This document shows, piece by piece, positions 1-5,323 of a DNA stretch of 5,323 nucleotides. Positions within the stretch are counted from its first letter, which is position 1; each line of letters begins with the position of its first letter. This stretch comes from Thermococcus sp. (GTDB lineage: Archaea; Methanobacteriota_B; Thermococci; Thermococcales; Thermococcaceae). A program made the translations under genes and the position numbers. Location: the NCBI GenBank assembly GCA_027023165.1, contig JALVWX010000003.1, positions 1 to 5,323 on the forward strand, given 5' to 3'. The notes below the pieces were generated by a model. It was not told the origin of the DNA. It ran no database searches and saw only the letters and a list, made by a program, of their open reading frames with translations.

Positions 1-509
1 TTATCACAGACACCGCAAACTTCCGCTTCTCCAACTCAAAGACGTTCAAGGCTGTCTCTGAGATGCTCGAGCGCTTCCCTCTCCAGATGGGGGAGATATT
101 CCAGCTGGTAGCACCAGTCAGCGACGAGAACATAGACCAAGCGAAGAGGATGGCAATGCTGAAGGCCTGCCAGAGGCTTGAAATCCGGAAGTTCAGGGGA
201 TACATCATAGCGGTCTCTCGGGTTTCTGCCTACGAGTCATTGGCGTGCAAGACGTTCCTCAACCTAGGCGCGGACATAGCAGTCGTTGGAAGCGAGAAAA
301 AAGGCGTGAGGATTTCGGCGAGGGCCAAGGAGAGCCTGGTAAAGAAGGGCCTCCACCTCGGCAGGATCATGGAGAAGGTCGGGCCAATCATAGAAGGCTC
401 CGGGGGCGGTCATGCTGGAGCGGCCGGGGCGAACGGAAAGAGAAACCTTGATGAAGCGGTTAAGGTCATCCTGAAGGAGATTGAAAAGTTTTTGAGGGAG
501 GTCGATTGA
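1..509 (+). CDS. DHH/DHHA1-family phosphoesterase, C-terminal part (5' end outside window)
   Basis: The frame is open from the left edge (first whole codon at base 3) and ends at TGA 507-509, giving 168 residues. The piece begins with ITDTANFRFSN, the late DHH-domain motif whose Asp (codon 9-11) is a metal ligand in RecJ/NrnA-type enzymes. It ends with the DHHA1 substrate-binding motif GSGGGHAGAAGA (about 399-434), then a terminal helix. Family members are Mn-dependent phosphoesterases that remove nucleotides from short RNA or DNA or hydrolyse phosphoadenosine phosphate or cyclic dinucleotides. The size of this half fits a NrnA-like protein of roughly 310-330 residues, so about 150 N-terminal residues with the DHH motif itself lie upstream. 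The exact substrate cannot be read from this half. The GINS-associated nuclease GAN is a related alternative. The next gene follows after one base, so they probably share a transcript. The ATG at 63 is internal, because conserved residues precede it. Confidence 0.87.
   Translation, partial: ITDTANFRFSNSKTFKAVSEMLERFPLQMGEIFQLVAPVSDENIDQAKRMAMLKACQRLEIRKFRGYIIAVSRVSAYESLACKTFLNLGADIAVVGSEKKGVRISARAKESLVKKGLHLGRIMEKVGPIIEGSGGGHAGAAGANGKRNLDEAVKVILKEIEKFLREVD
494..502 (+). promoter_or_regulatory. Ribosome binding site for the zinc-knuckle gene
   Basis: GAGGGAGGT lies inside the last codons of the phosphoesterase gene, 8 bases before the GTG at 511. It is a strong match to the archaeal 16S anti-Shine-Dalgarno target (AGGAGGTGA). 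This decides the GTG at 511 as the start and shows the two genes are translated from one message. Confidence 0.75.
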
Positions 510-510
510 A

Positions 511-849
511 GTGGCCAGGTGTCCCCTCTGCGGAAAGCCCCTCGACTGGGGCGAGCTTATTGAACAGATGATAGTGGAGAAAGGTTCTGAGATGCGCGAG
601 CTTCTCTCGGACAGGGAGCGCTTCCTCAGCACCCTCCGGGAGTTCACCTTCAAGTGCCCCCACTGCGGGGAGGAGTTCTACGGCAGGAACCTGCCCGAGA
701 AGGAAGCGGAAAAGGTCTTCGAGCTTCTCAACGAGTTCAAAGGCTCTATAGACTGGGAGAACGGGAAGGTCAGGCTGAGGCTCAACAGCCTCCTGGCCCT
801 CGACACGATGCTCGAGAAGTGGGACGAGAAAGTCAAGGGGAAGCGGTAG
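511..849 (+). CDS. Small protein with two CxxC zinc knuckles, function unknown
   Basis: This is a 112-residue, highly charged, soluble protein starting at GTG. It opens with RCPLCGK (C4, C7) and has a second knuckle KCPHCGEEF (C49, C52). Four cysteines in two CxxC pairs are the classic arrangement of a zinc ribbon, but here the pairs are 41 residues apart and joined by a mostly helical, acidic/basic segment (about 13-45). This resembles a split knuckle closing over a helical insert. Residues 63-112 also look helical and lack cysteines. There is no signal peptide or membrane segment. It starts one base after the phosphoesterase stop with a good ribosome binding site, so it is probably co-expressed. 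It could be a nucleic-acid-binding or partner protein for the nuclease-like neighbour, but that is inference from position only. I do not recognise a named family. Confidence 0.78.
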   Translation: MARCPLCGKPLDWGELIEQMIVEKGSEMRELLSDRERFLSTLREFTFKCPHCGEEFYGRNLPEKEAEKVFELLNEFKGSIDWENGKVRLRLNSLLALDTMLEKWDEKVKGKR

Positions 850-883
850 CCTTTTCTACTTTCGCGCTTATTTTTCTCAAGCG
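850..883 (+). promoter_or_regulatory. T-rich spacer: possible T-tract terminator and weak promoter
   Basis: The 34 bases between two plus-strand genes contain CTTTTCT (851-857) and CTTATTTTTCTC (867-878). A run of five T on the coding strand matches the T-tract type of intrinsic termination known in Thermococcales. The same TTATTTTT could serve as a poor TATA element for the next gene, but no purine-rich BRE is seen upstream of it. The spacing would put a start site near 893-898, around the second GTG of the next gene. Both readings are tentative. Confidence 0.35.
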
Positions 884-2107
884 GTGGTTCCCGTGGAGCG
901 GGTTGAATCATACCTTTCAAAGGGCGATTACAGGAGGGCACTTGAGGCGGCGGATGCTATAACCGAACCCCTGCGAAGGCTCGTCGCCTTGGCCGAGGTT
1001 GTGGTGGCCTTCCCGAGGGACGAGGTCCTCGCGCGCATGCTTGAAACCCTGAACTCGGTAAAAGGGAGGCCTGAGATGGCCGTTGCCTACTCCGTCATTG
1101 GCCGCGCGCTCTACTCCCTCGACCACGACAGGGAGGCGGGGATGTACTTCGAAAGGGCGCTCGAAACGGCCCGAGAGCTGGGGTCACCGAGGGTCAAGGG
1201 AGAGGTTCTGGCCGCGATAGCGCGGAACCTCGTTCTGTCGGAGAGGTACGGCGATGCCTTCGAGTTTTTCAGCCGCTCTGTTGAACTCCTTCAAACGGCG
1301 AGGGGGCTTTCCTCCTACGCGACGGAGACGCTGATTAAGGTGGCGAGGCTCGTCGAGAGGAGCGCCGATGAGATACCGAACGAGCGGGCGCTGGACTTCT
1401 ACCGGCTGGCTAGAGACGTTTACTCCTCGATTTTCTTCAGCCTGCAGGCCAGGCACATCGAGAACAAAATAAATCTCGCAGAGGAGGTTCTGAAGCGCGG
1501 GAAAGTGGCAGTGGAGGAACTCATAGACCGGGGGGAGGTGGAGCTCGCCATCGAGATGGCCCGCTTCCTACCGCTGGAGGAGAGGGCAGTGGTGATGCTC
1601 GAGCTTTCCTACTGGTTCCATCTCCACGAGCAGCCCAGACTCGGCAGGCGGGTCTTCGACGACGCCCTTGAGATAATCCTCGTTGGAAAGTTCAAACCCC
1701 GGGACGGGGAGATAGCGGGGATAGCGAGGCGCTTTCTCCGCATAGGGTTTCTTGAAGAACCGCTGACTTTAGCCGGGGTGATATCCAACGAGCGGCTCGC
1801 CTCCGAGATCCTTGGGGAGGTGGCCTTAGCTTATGCCCGTAGGGATGATTCTGCCAAAGCCCGCTCAATAGCCGAAGGGATAAGGGACGAAAGCGTTAAG
1901 AACCGCGTTTTAGAGATGCTGGAGGGTGAGAGCTATGTGGGACACGAGCAAGGATTACCGCTTACTGGTGGCGGAGAAGAGCGTGGATCTTTTCCTGAAG
2001 ACGATAGAGCACGCGAAGTTCAAGGGGAAGTGGAACAAGAAGGGGGCGCAACAACTCGCGAAGGAGATGATTCCCGAGATACAGGCGATGCGCTACAGCT
2101 ACGTTGA
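884..2107 (+). CDS. TPR-like helical-repeat protein; C-terminal tail probably a frameshift artefact
   Basis: The frame encodes 407 residues, but only the first ~348 look like protein under selection. These form an all-helical solenoid of TPR-type hairpins. Examples are residues 64-98 (small/large pattern [14 protein letters not shown], then [12 protein letters not shown]) and 103-137 ([21 protein letters not shown], then FFSRSVELL). More divergent helical pairs follow at 165-205, 210-262 and 275-340. Such repeats usually scaffold protein-protein contacts in the cytoplasm; no partner or catalytic domain is visible. From residue 349 the sequence turns into Gly/Glu/Arg-rich text because it is the out-of-frame reading of the next gene, overlapped by 173 bases. 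A TGA in another frame at 1927-1929 is the likely ancestral stop (ending MLEG). The start is uncertain: GTG 884 has no ribosome binding site, while GTG 893 has a weak GGTGG (883-887) and possible leaderless expression. Confidence 0.8.
   Translation: MVPVERVESYLSKGDYRRALEAADAITEPLRRLVALAEVVVAFPRDEVLARMLETLNSVKGRPEMAVAYSVIGRALYSLDHDREAGMYFERALETARELGSPRVKGEVLAAIARNLVLSERYGDAFEFFSRSVELLQTARGLSSYATETLIKVARLVERSADEIPNERALDFYRLARDVYSSIFFSLQARHIENKINLAEEVLKRGKVAVEELIDRGEVELAIEMARFLPLEERAVVMLELSYWFHLHEQPRLGRRVFDDALEIILVGKFKPRDGEIAGIARRFLRIGFLEEPLTLAGVISNERLASEILGEVALAYARRDDSAKARSIAEGIRDESVKNRVLEMLEGESYVGHEQGLPLTGGGEERGSFPEDDRAREVQGEVEQEGGATTREGDDSRDTGDALQLR
1921..1929 (+). promoter_or_regulatory. Ribosome binding site for the tRNA-binding protein gene
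   Basis: GGAGGGTGA lies 5 bases before the ATG at 1935, with its GGAGG core 9 bases before it. It favours ATG 1935 over the in-frame GTG at 1926, which falls inside the site. It also contains the out-of-frame TGA (1927-1929) that probably once ended the upstream helical-repeat gene. Confidence 0.72.
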
Positions 2108-2660
2108 CCCGAGGGAGCTGGTTGAGACGCCGCAGATGAAGGCCCTCAAGGAGAAGGCCAGCGGCATAATCGAGGCCCTCGGTGGGGAAGACTGGCACCA
2201 CAAGTTCCTCAGCTTAGCAGATAAAAGCGAGCGCGAGAAGGTTGAAGAGGCCGTCGCAAAGGTTCGCTTCTTCCTCAACACGATACTCGGCCTCGACAAG
2301 AGACTTGCCCTCGGCAAGATAAACGATCCGGTCATAGCGGTGGACATAAAGGTCGGCGAGGTCATGAGCGTCGCCAAGCACCCGAACGCCGACAGACTTT
2401 TGGTCACCAACGTTAACATCGGCGACAGAGCGATAACCGTAGTGACGAACGATTTGAGCGTTAAGGAAGGAAACCGCGTGGCGGTCGCGTTACTCCCGCC
2501 GGCGAACTTCAGGGGGATAGTGAGCGAGGGCATGTTCCTCGGAGCTGGAGAGGGTGTCCTCAAGGACGTGAAGGGAGAAATAGGTGGCCTGCCGAAGGGG
2601 ATTCCTCTCGAGGCCTTCAACGAGACGAGGAATCTGATCGAGGCGTTCTTGAAGGGCTGA
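1935..2660 (+). CDS. tRNA-binding OB-fold domain protein (EMAP-II/Trbp111-like C-terminal domain)
   Basis: This 241-residue soluble protein has two parts. Residues 1-130 are mostly helical, with conserved-looking stretches [17 protein letters not shown] (84-100) and [18 protein letters not shown] (112-129). Residues 132-235 form a tRNA_bind OB-fold domain. It shows the signature [18 protein letters not shown] (140-157), [21 protein letters not shown] (171-191) and [11 protein letters not shown] (197-207). The family includes Trbp111, CsaA, EMAP-II and the C-terminal domain of methionyl-tRNA synthetase, which bind the tRNA elbow or assist a synthetase. It is longer than the free MetRS beta-type protein (~110 residues), because of the N-terminal helical half, and it resembles a conserved Thermococcales protein as I remember it. 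The specific role is not established here. ATG 1935 is chosen for its ribosome binding site; GTG 1926 would add three residues. It was probably translated in series with the upstream helical-repeat gene. Confidence 0.93.
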   Translation: MWDTSKDYRLLVAEKSVDLFLKTIEHAKFKGKWNKKGAQQLAKEMIPEIQAMRYSYVDPRELVETPQMKALKEKASGIIEALGGEDWHHKFLSLADKSEREKVEEAVAKVRFFLNTILGLDKRLALGKINDPVIAVDIKVGEVMSVAKHPNADRLLVTNVNIGDRAITVVTNDLSVKEGNRVAVALLPPANFRGIVSEGMFLGAGEGVLKDVKGEIGGLPKGIPLEAFNETRNLIEAFLKG

Positions 2661-2681
2661 AGTTTGGACTTAAAGCCCTTC
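2651..2681 (+). terminator. Hairpin overlapping the stop codon, terminator-like
   Basis: GAAGGGCT (2651-2658) pairs perfectly with AGCCCTTC (2674-2681). Inside it AAGT (2660-2663) pairs with ACTT (2668-2671) around a TTGG loop, with a one-base bulge on the left and two on the right. The structure includes the TGA of the tRNA-binding gene (2658-2660). It is followed by pyrimidine-rich CCTCTCTTTG but no long T run. Archaeal termination depends more on T tracts than on hairpins, so this may instead protect the 3' end. The structure is seen directly; its role is inferred. Confidence 0.5.
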
Positions 2682-2754
2682 CCTCTCTTTGCCCCTCCTG
2701 TGGTTCTGCTGATGGCTTGAATCAAAGAAAGCCCAACTGGCTGTAGGAGAATGC

Positions 2755-2762
2755 TTATATAT
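2755..2762 (+). promoter_or_regulatory. TATA box of the secreted-protein/membrane-protein unit
   Basis: TTATATAT stands out in otherwise GC-rich sequence and matches the archaeal TATA element, with a purine-rich AGGAGAA (2745-2751) just upstream as a possible BRE. Transcription would start about 24-27 bases from its centre, near 2783-2786, giving a leader of about 38-41 bases to the GTG at 2824. It is the clearest promoter in the window. The remaining bases of 2661-2805 hold the hairpin and nothing else I can identify. Confidence 0.75.
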
Positions 2763-2811
2763 CCAGATACCACACGGATTACCAGAGCCTATGGGATGAG
2801 GGTGTTTGACT

Positions 2812-2818
2812 GGAGGGG
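2812..2818 (+). promoter_or_regulatory. Ribosome binding site deciding the GTG 2824 start
   Basis: GGAGGGG ends 5 bases before the GTG at 2824. The in-frame TTG at 2806 would lie upstream of it, so TTG is an unlikely start. The site overlaps a small symmetric element GGGG-T-CCCC (2815-2823). Confidence 0.7.
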
Positions 2819-2823
2819 TCCCC

Positions 2824-3708
2824 GTGAAGCGTTTGTTCGTCATCCTGGTTTTCCTGCTCGCCATTATCACGGGAGTACTCTCGGTACATTATCATGGTTC
2901 TGGAGGGGAGAACGGCCCAAACCTGCCCCCTGCTCAAAACGGCAGTTTTCTGAAGTGCCCCTCAACGGCTTTCAGCGGGCAGAAATTCTCCCTCAGCTGG
3001 GGCACCGCGTTTCTTGAAAACGTCAGTGAGGTCAGGAGCGTTCCCTTCATGAAGTTCAGCGTTGACATCTACGGTAGAACCAACGTGAGCACGGGAGAAT
3101 CAACCGCCAAGGTGCCGGTTGTGGCTTTATGCGCCCGGGGCATCGATGGGAAGCCCCTCTGGAACCTTACGTTTTCAGGCTACGCCTGGGCCTATGATGG
3201 CGGAAGATATGGAGTTAAGGAGAACGGGACGGCCGTTCCGGGGGTTCTGATAACCAACACTAGCGACTACCTCTATGCCCTCGTTTATCAGACCTCACCC
3301 AGCCCATATTCTGATTCTGAATTCAGAAACTACGCACCGGACGACTACTTCTACGTCCTCGGCAGGAATGGTATGGTTAAAAAGTTCGACCTAGGACGAG
3401 GTTTCCTTCCGCTCAGGAACGCGTTTCTGGTTTCGAATGGCAGTTATGTGTTGCTGGGCTTTGAACGCCCCCTGCCGGATGGTTCTCCGATGTCCGGCTA
3501 CGTCATGATTCTGAATGGAACAAAAGTAATCTGGAGCAGACTCTTCCAGATGAACGACCCGAGCTGTCTCTGCTACGTTATCTCCGGCTGGGGAAAGATA
3601 GACCAGAACGGCTGTGCGACCTTTGGTCTGTACGATGGCTACGCCACCTACTGCAACGGGACGCTGACGTTTCACCGGAACTCCGACGGAGGAGGGGTTG
3701 AGAGATGA
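2824..3708 (+). CDS. Secreted or membrane-anchored, sequon-rich protein of unknown function
   Basis: This 294-residue protein begins MKRLFVILVFLLAIITGVLS, a positively charged start and one hydrophobic helix typical of a signal peptide or N-terminal anchor. The rest is beta-rich and faces outside the cell. It has nine N-x-S/T sequons (N39, N67, N88, N114, N134, N145, N205, N231, N278), suiting archaeal N-glycosylation, and six cysteines (45, 103, 248, 250, 264, 277) that could form disulfides. No lipobox cysteine follows the helix. Stretches such as ALCARGIDGKPLWNLTF (101-117), YVLGRNGMVKKFDL (177-190) and GYVMILNGTKVIWSRLF (225-241) share a strand-turn-Gly-strand pattern ending in an aromatic or basic residue. 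This recalls PQQ-like beta-propeller blades, an inference from pattern only. It has its own TATA promoter and overlaps the following membrane gene by ATGA, so the two are translated together. I do not recognise a named family. Confidence 0.78.
   Translation: MKRLFVILVFLLAIITGVLSVHYHGSGGENGPNLPPAQNGSFLKCPSTAFSGQKFSLSWGTAFLENVSEVRSVPFMKFSVDIYGRTNVSTGESTAKVPVVALCARGIDGKPLWNLTFSGYAWAYDGGRYGVKENGTAVPGVLITNTSDYLYALVYQTSPSPYSDSEFRNYAPDDYFYVLGRNGMVKKFDLGRGFLPLRNAFLVSNGSYVLLGFERPLPDGSPMSGYVMILNGTKVIWSRLFQMNDPSCLCYVISGWGKIDQNGCATFGLYDGYATYCNGTLTFHRNSDGGGVER
3691..3695 (+). promoter_or_regulatory. Ribosome binding site for the four-helix membrane protein gene
   Basis: GGAGG, within a longer GGAGGAGGGG purine run (3688-3697), lies 9 bases before the ATG at 3705. 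It sits in the last codons of the upstream gene and supports the ATGA-overlap start. Confidence 0.6.
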
Positions 3709-4088
3709 TAGGGATCCTCTTGACCCCACTGGTTGCCTACGCCCTGCTTTTCGTGCTCCCGGCGGTATACGAGGAGATGCCCCGTGAAAAGGCCGACCTC
3801 ACAGCGACCATTCTGTACGCCCTCTTCCTGCTTCCTTCTTCTTTTTACTTCACCTTTGTGAGTGCGGCGATTATCGACACCTTTGGAATCGACGCGCACC
3901 TTCCTGCGCCCCTGGACCTGATTGTGATACTCCTCCTCGCGTCTACGATGGCCACCGCCGTAGCGTTCATTCCCCTCCTGCTGATAAGGAGGGAGAGGGG
4001 AATAAAGAGACCAGTTGCCGGGATTTTCACGGCTTACCTGTTCCTCAACTTGGTTGTTCTGATTCTCTTTGGCGCTATAGGCTCCTGA
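3705..4088 (+). CDS. Small integral membrane protein with four predicted helices, function unknown
   Basis: This is a 127-residue, strongly hydrophobic protein. Four membrane helices can be read at about 2-22, 34-58, 68-94 and 103-125. They are separated by a charged loop (YEEMPREKAD, 22-31), a short polar loop (GIDAHLPAP, 61-69) and a basic loop (IRRERGIKRP, 94-103). By the positive-inside rule the RRERGIKR loop lies in the cytoplasm, so both termini would be outside or cytoplasmic depending on an even helix count; I cannot settle this. No transport, enzymatic or metal-binding motif is evident. Its ATG overlaps the TGA of the upstream secreted-protein gene (ATGA, 3705-3708), so the two are very likely co-expressed and may act together at the cell surface. 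Its last 14 bases overlap the end of the convergent oxidoreductase gene. I do not recognise a family. Confidence 0.78.
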   Translation: MIGILLTPLVAYALLFVLPAVYEEMPREKADLTATILYALFLLPSSFYFTFVSAAIIDTFGIDAHLPAPLDLIVILLLASTMATAVAFIPLLLIRRERGIKRPVAGIFTAYLFLNLVVLILFGAIGS

Positions 4089-5323
4089 ACTTCATCCTTC
4101 TCTTTACGACCCCCAAGGCCCTCTCGGCATCTTCCCTGAACTCGGGGAGGCCTAGCTCCTTCATCGTCTCAGGTAATGGAACGCCGAGCTCCTCATCCCA
4201 GCCCCTCAGCCTGTAGAACTCCTTTCTTGCCTCGAGGAAGTCGTTGTAGTCTATGAATGCTTTGTTGCCCTTTGCCGGGCCGTCAGGCTCGGGCTCCCAC
4301 CAGCGCGGTGGAATCGTGTCGTCGAGCGGCGGCGTTACCCAGTCGAGGGCGTTGTGGATTCTCGCTATGCTCTCAACACCCCAGGCCCTCTTTCTGAGTT
4401 CCTCGACCGTCCACTCCTCGCCCGTGACTATGGAGTAGAGCCTCGCCAGGTCCTCCATCCTGTAGGGCACGAACTTACACGTTCCGAGCATGTCGGTGAT
4501 GTAGCTCTCGTCTCTGCCCTCTATGAGCGAAGGCACGAGTTCTTTGGCAGGCCCCTGATTTGGCAACTGGTGTGGCCTCGGCCAGCCCCTTAGGTGAGAT
4601 GCACCAACGTCCGCGGTTGCGTAGCTTAAAGCATACGTCCTCCTTCCACGTGGATCCCAGGCAGGTGCCTCCATTCCCTTGACGTGGACAGCAAGCTCGC
4701 AACCTCTACCAAGCCTCTCACAGGCCCTCTTAACGCCGTCCGCCAGAATAGCGCCAAAACCTCTCCTCTCGGCCATCAGTTTAATGAGCCTCTCCTCAGC
4801 CTCCTCGTCGCCAAAGCCCCTGACCGGGAAGCCTATTTCCTCCTCGCTTATCAGCCCTTTCTCGACCATCTCAAAGAGCCACGCTATCGTGTTGCCCGTC
4901 GCTATGCTGTCAAGTCCGAGGTCGTTGACGAGCCAGTTGAAGTACGCAACCGCTGGAAAGTTGAAGACGCCCGTAGCTGCTCCCAGCATCGCTATGCTCT
5001 CATACTCCGGCTTGACGCGGATTTTCCTGCCTTTGTATTCCACTTCCACATACCTGGCGCACTTTATTGGACAGCTCTTTCCGTGGACGAACCATTCTGG
5101 CTCAACTTCATACTTCTTGACCTCATCTCCGGCCAGCTTTGAAGCCAGCTCGTCCGGGATGTATGGTCTTGAGAAGTTGTAGGCCGGGCTCATGCCCAGG
5201 GAAGCGGAGCTCCGCAAAGCATCTGTGGTTCCGTAGTTCCTCGTGTGTTCATACTTCGGGTTGGTTGAAAACTCTTTGTAGTACTCCTGCCAGAGTTTCT
5301 GGAACTCCTCTGGATTGGCTACG
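4075..5323 (-). CDS. Tungsten-containing aldehyde:ferredoxin oxidoreductase family protein, C-terminal part (5' end outside window)
   Basis: The minus-strand frame is open from the right edge (first whole codon at 5322) to TAG at 4077-4075, giving 415 residues of a family usually ~605-625 long. About 200 N-terminal residues with the first pterin-binding domain are missing. Enzymes of this family oxidise aldehydes to acids in the cytoplasm, passing electrons to ferredoxin through one [4Fe-4S] cluster next to a tungsten-bispterin. Landmarks (numbering of the visible piece): HGKSCPIKC with C84 and C88; PEYES (105-109); NDLGLDSIATG (133-143); APAWDPRG (219-226); GASH with H243, at the place of the active-site His of AOR; DMLGTCKF with C282, the fourth cluster ligand. 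Compared with Pyrococcus AOR and FOR as remembered, the first cluster Cys and the first pterin-motif Asp are absent. It is not the GAPOR type; a WOR4- or WOR5-like paralogue is possible. The TTG at 5217 and ATG at 5193 are internal. Confidence 0.95.
   Translation of the reverse strand, partial: VANPEEFQKLWQEYYKEFSTNPKYEHTRNYGTTDALRSSASLGMSPAYNFSRPYIPDELASKLAGDEVKKYEVEPEWFVHGKSCPIKCARYVEVEYKGRKIRVKPEYESIAMLGAATGVFNFPAVAYFNWLVNDLGLDSIATGNTIAWLFEMVEKGLISEEEIGFPVRGFGDEEAEERLIKLMAERRGFGAILADGVKRACERLGRGCELAVHVKGMEAPAWDPRGRRTYALSYATADVGASHLRGWPRPHQLPNQGPAKELVPSLIEGRDESYITDMLGTCKFVPYRMEDLARLYSIVTGEEWTVEELRKRAWGVESIARIHNALDWVTPPLDDTIPPRWWEPEPDGPAKGNKAFIDYNDFLEARKEFYRLRGWDEELGVPLPETMKELGLPEFREDAERALGVVKRRMKFRSL

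Noticed and set aside
264..962. Several minus- and plus-strand frames across the phosphoesterase and zinc-knuckle genes
   Set aside because: They overlap genes with clear motifs, lack ribosome binding sites and show biased, motif-free composition.
1926..1934. GTG at 1926 as the start of the tRNA-binding gene
   Set aside because: It falls inside the ribosome binding site; the ATG at 1935 has proper spacing and gives the expected N-terminus.
2701..2754. Possible C/D box guide RNA in the intergenic region (GCTGATGGC resembles a C box)
   Set aside because: The C box is imperfect and no properly spaced D, C' and D' boxes were found on either strand.
2099..2773. Long open frame of 224 codons on the minus strand
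   Set aside because: It lies antisense to the well-conserved tRNA-binding gene and runs through the promoter region. Its protein is Ser/Leu/Arg-rich without motifs, as expected for a shadow of GC-rich coding sequence.
2806..2823. TTG at 2806 as the start of the secreted protein
   Set aside because: The ribosome binding site lies downstream of it, and starting at GTG 2824 gives a normal signal peptide beginning MKR.
4679..5182. Plus-strand open frames of 167 and 152 codons
   Set aside because: Both are antisense to the oxidoreductase gene, whose family motifs are unmistakable. The predicted proteins have shadow-like Ser/Pro/Leu composition.
1..5323. CRISPR arrays, insertion sequences, tRNA genes or long direct repeats
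   Set aside because: No regularly spaced repeats, transposase-like frames, terminal inverted repeats or tRNA-like cloverleaf signals were seen by eye.

Overview
The window looks like a piece of a GC-rich Thermococcales genome (Thermococcus or a close relative). This rests on several things visible in the sequence: a tungsten-type aldehyde:ferredoxin oxidoreductase family gene, an archaeal-style tRNA-binding OB-fold protein that reads like its Thermococcus/Pyrococcus relatives, dense AGG/AGA (Arg) and ATA (Ile) codons, GTG starts, strong GGAGG ribosome binding sites and an archaeal TATA box. Assignment to the genus is inference; no rRNA is present.

Left part, plus strand (1-2660): the C-terminal half of a DHH/DHHA1 phosphoesterase runs in from the left edge. 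One base after its stop comes a small protein with two Cys-x2-Cys zinc knuckles, so these two are probably co-transcribed. After a 34-base T-rich spacer comes a helical-repeat (TPR-like) protein, and directly after it a conserved 241-residue tRNA-binding protein. The helical-repeat frame does not stop where expected. It runs 173 bases into the tRNA-binding gene as a low-complexity tail, while a TGA in another frame sits exactly where a normal stop would be. A one-base deletion in a G run (or a sequencing error) explains this best. A hairpin overlapping the tRNA-binding gene's stop codon closes this block.

Middle part, plus strand (2661-4088): a 163-base intergenic region holds a clear TATA box and a short leader. 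It drives a two-gene unit: a secreted or membrane-anchored protein rich in N-glycosylation sequons, with six cysteines and blade-like repeats, and a small four-helix membrane protein joined to it by an ATGA overlap. I recognise neither, and together they are the best candidate here for something undescribed.

Right part, minus strand (4075-5323): the C-terminal 415 residues of an aldehyde:ferredoxin oxidoreductase family tungstoenzyme, converging on the membrane gene with a 14-base overlap of coding ends. Its Fe-S ligand motif lacks the first Cys of the usual CX2CX3C pattern. No mobile elements, CRISPR arrays, tRNAs or rRNAs were seen.
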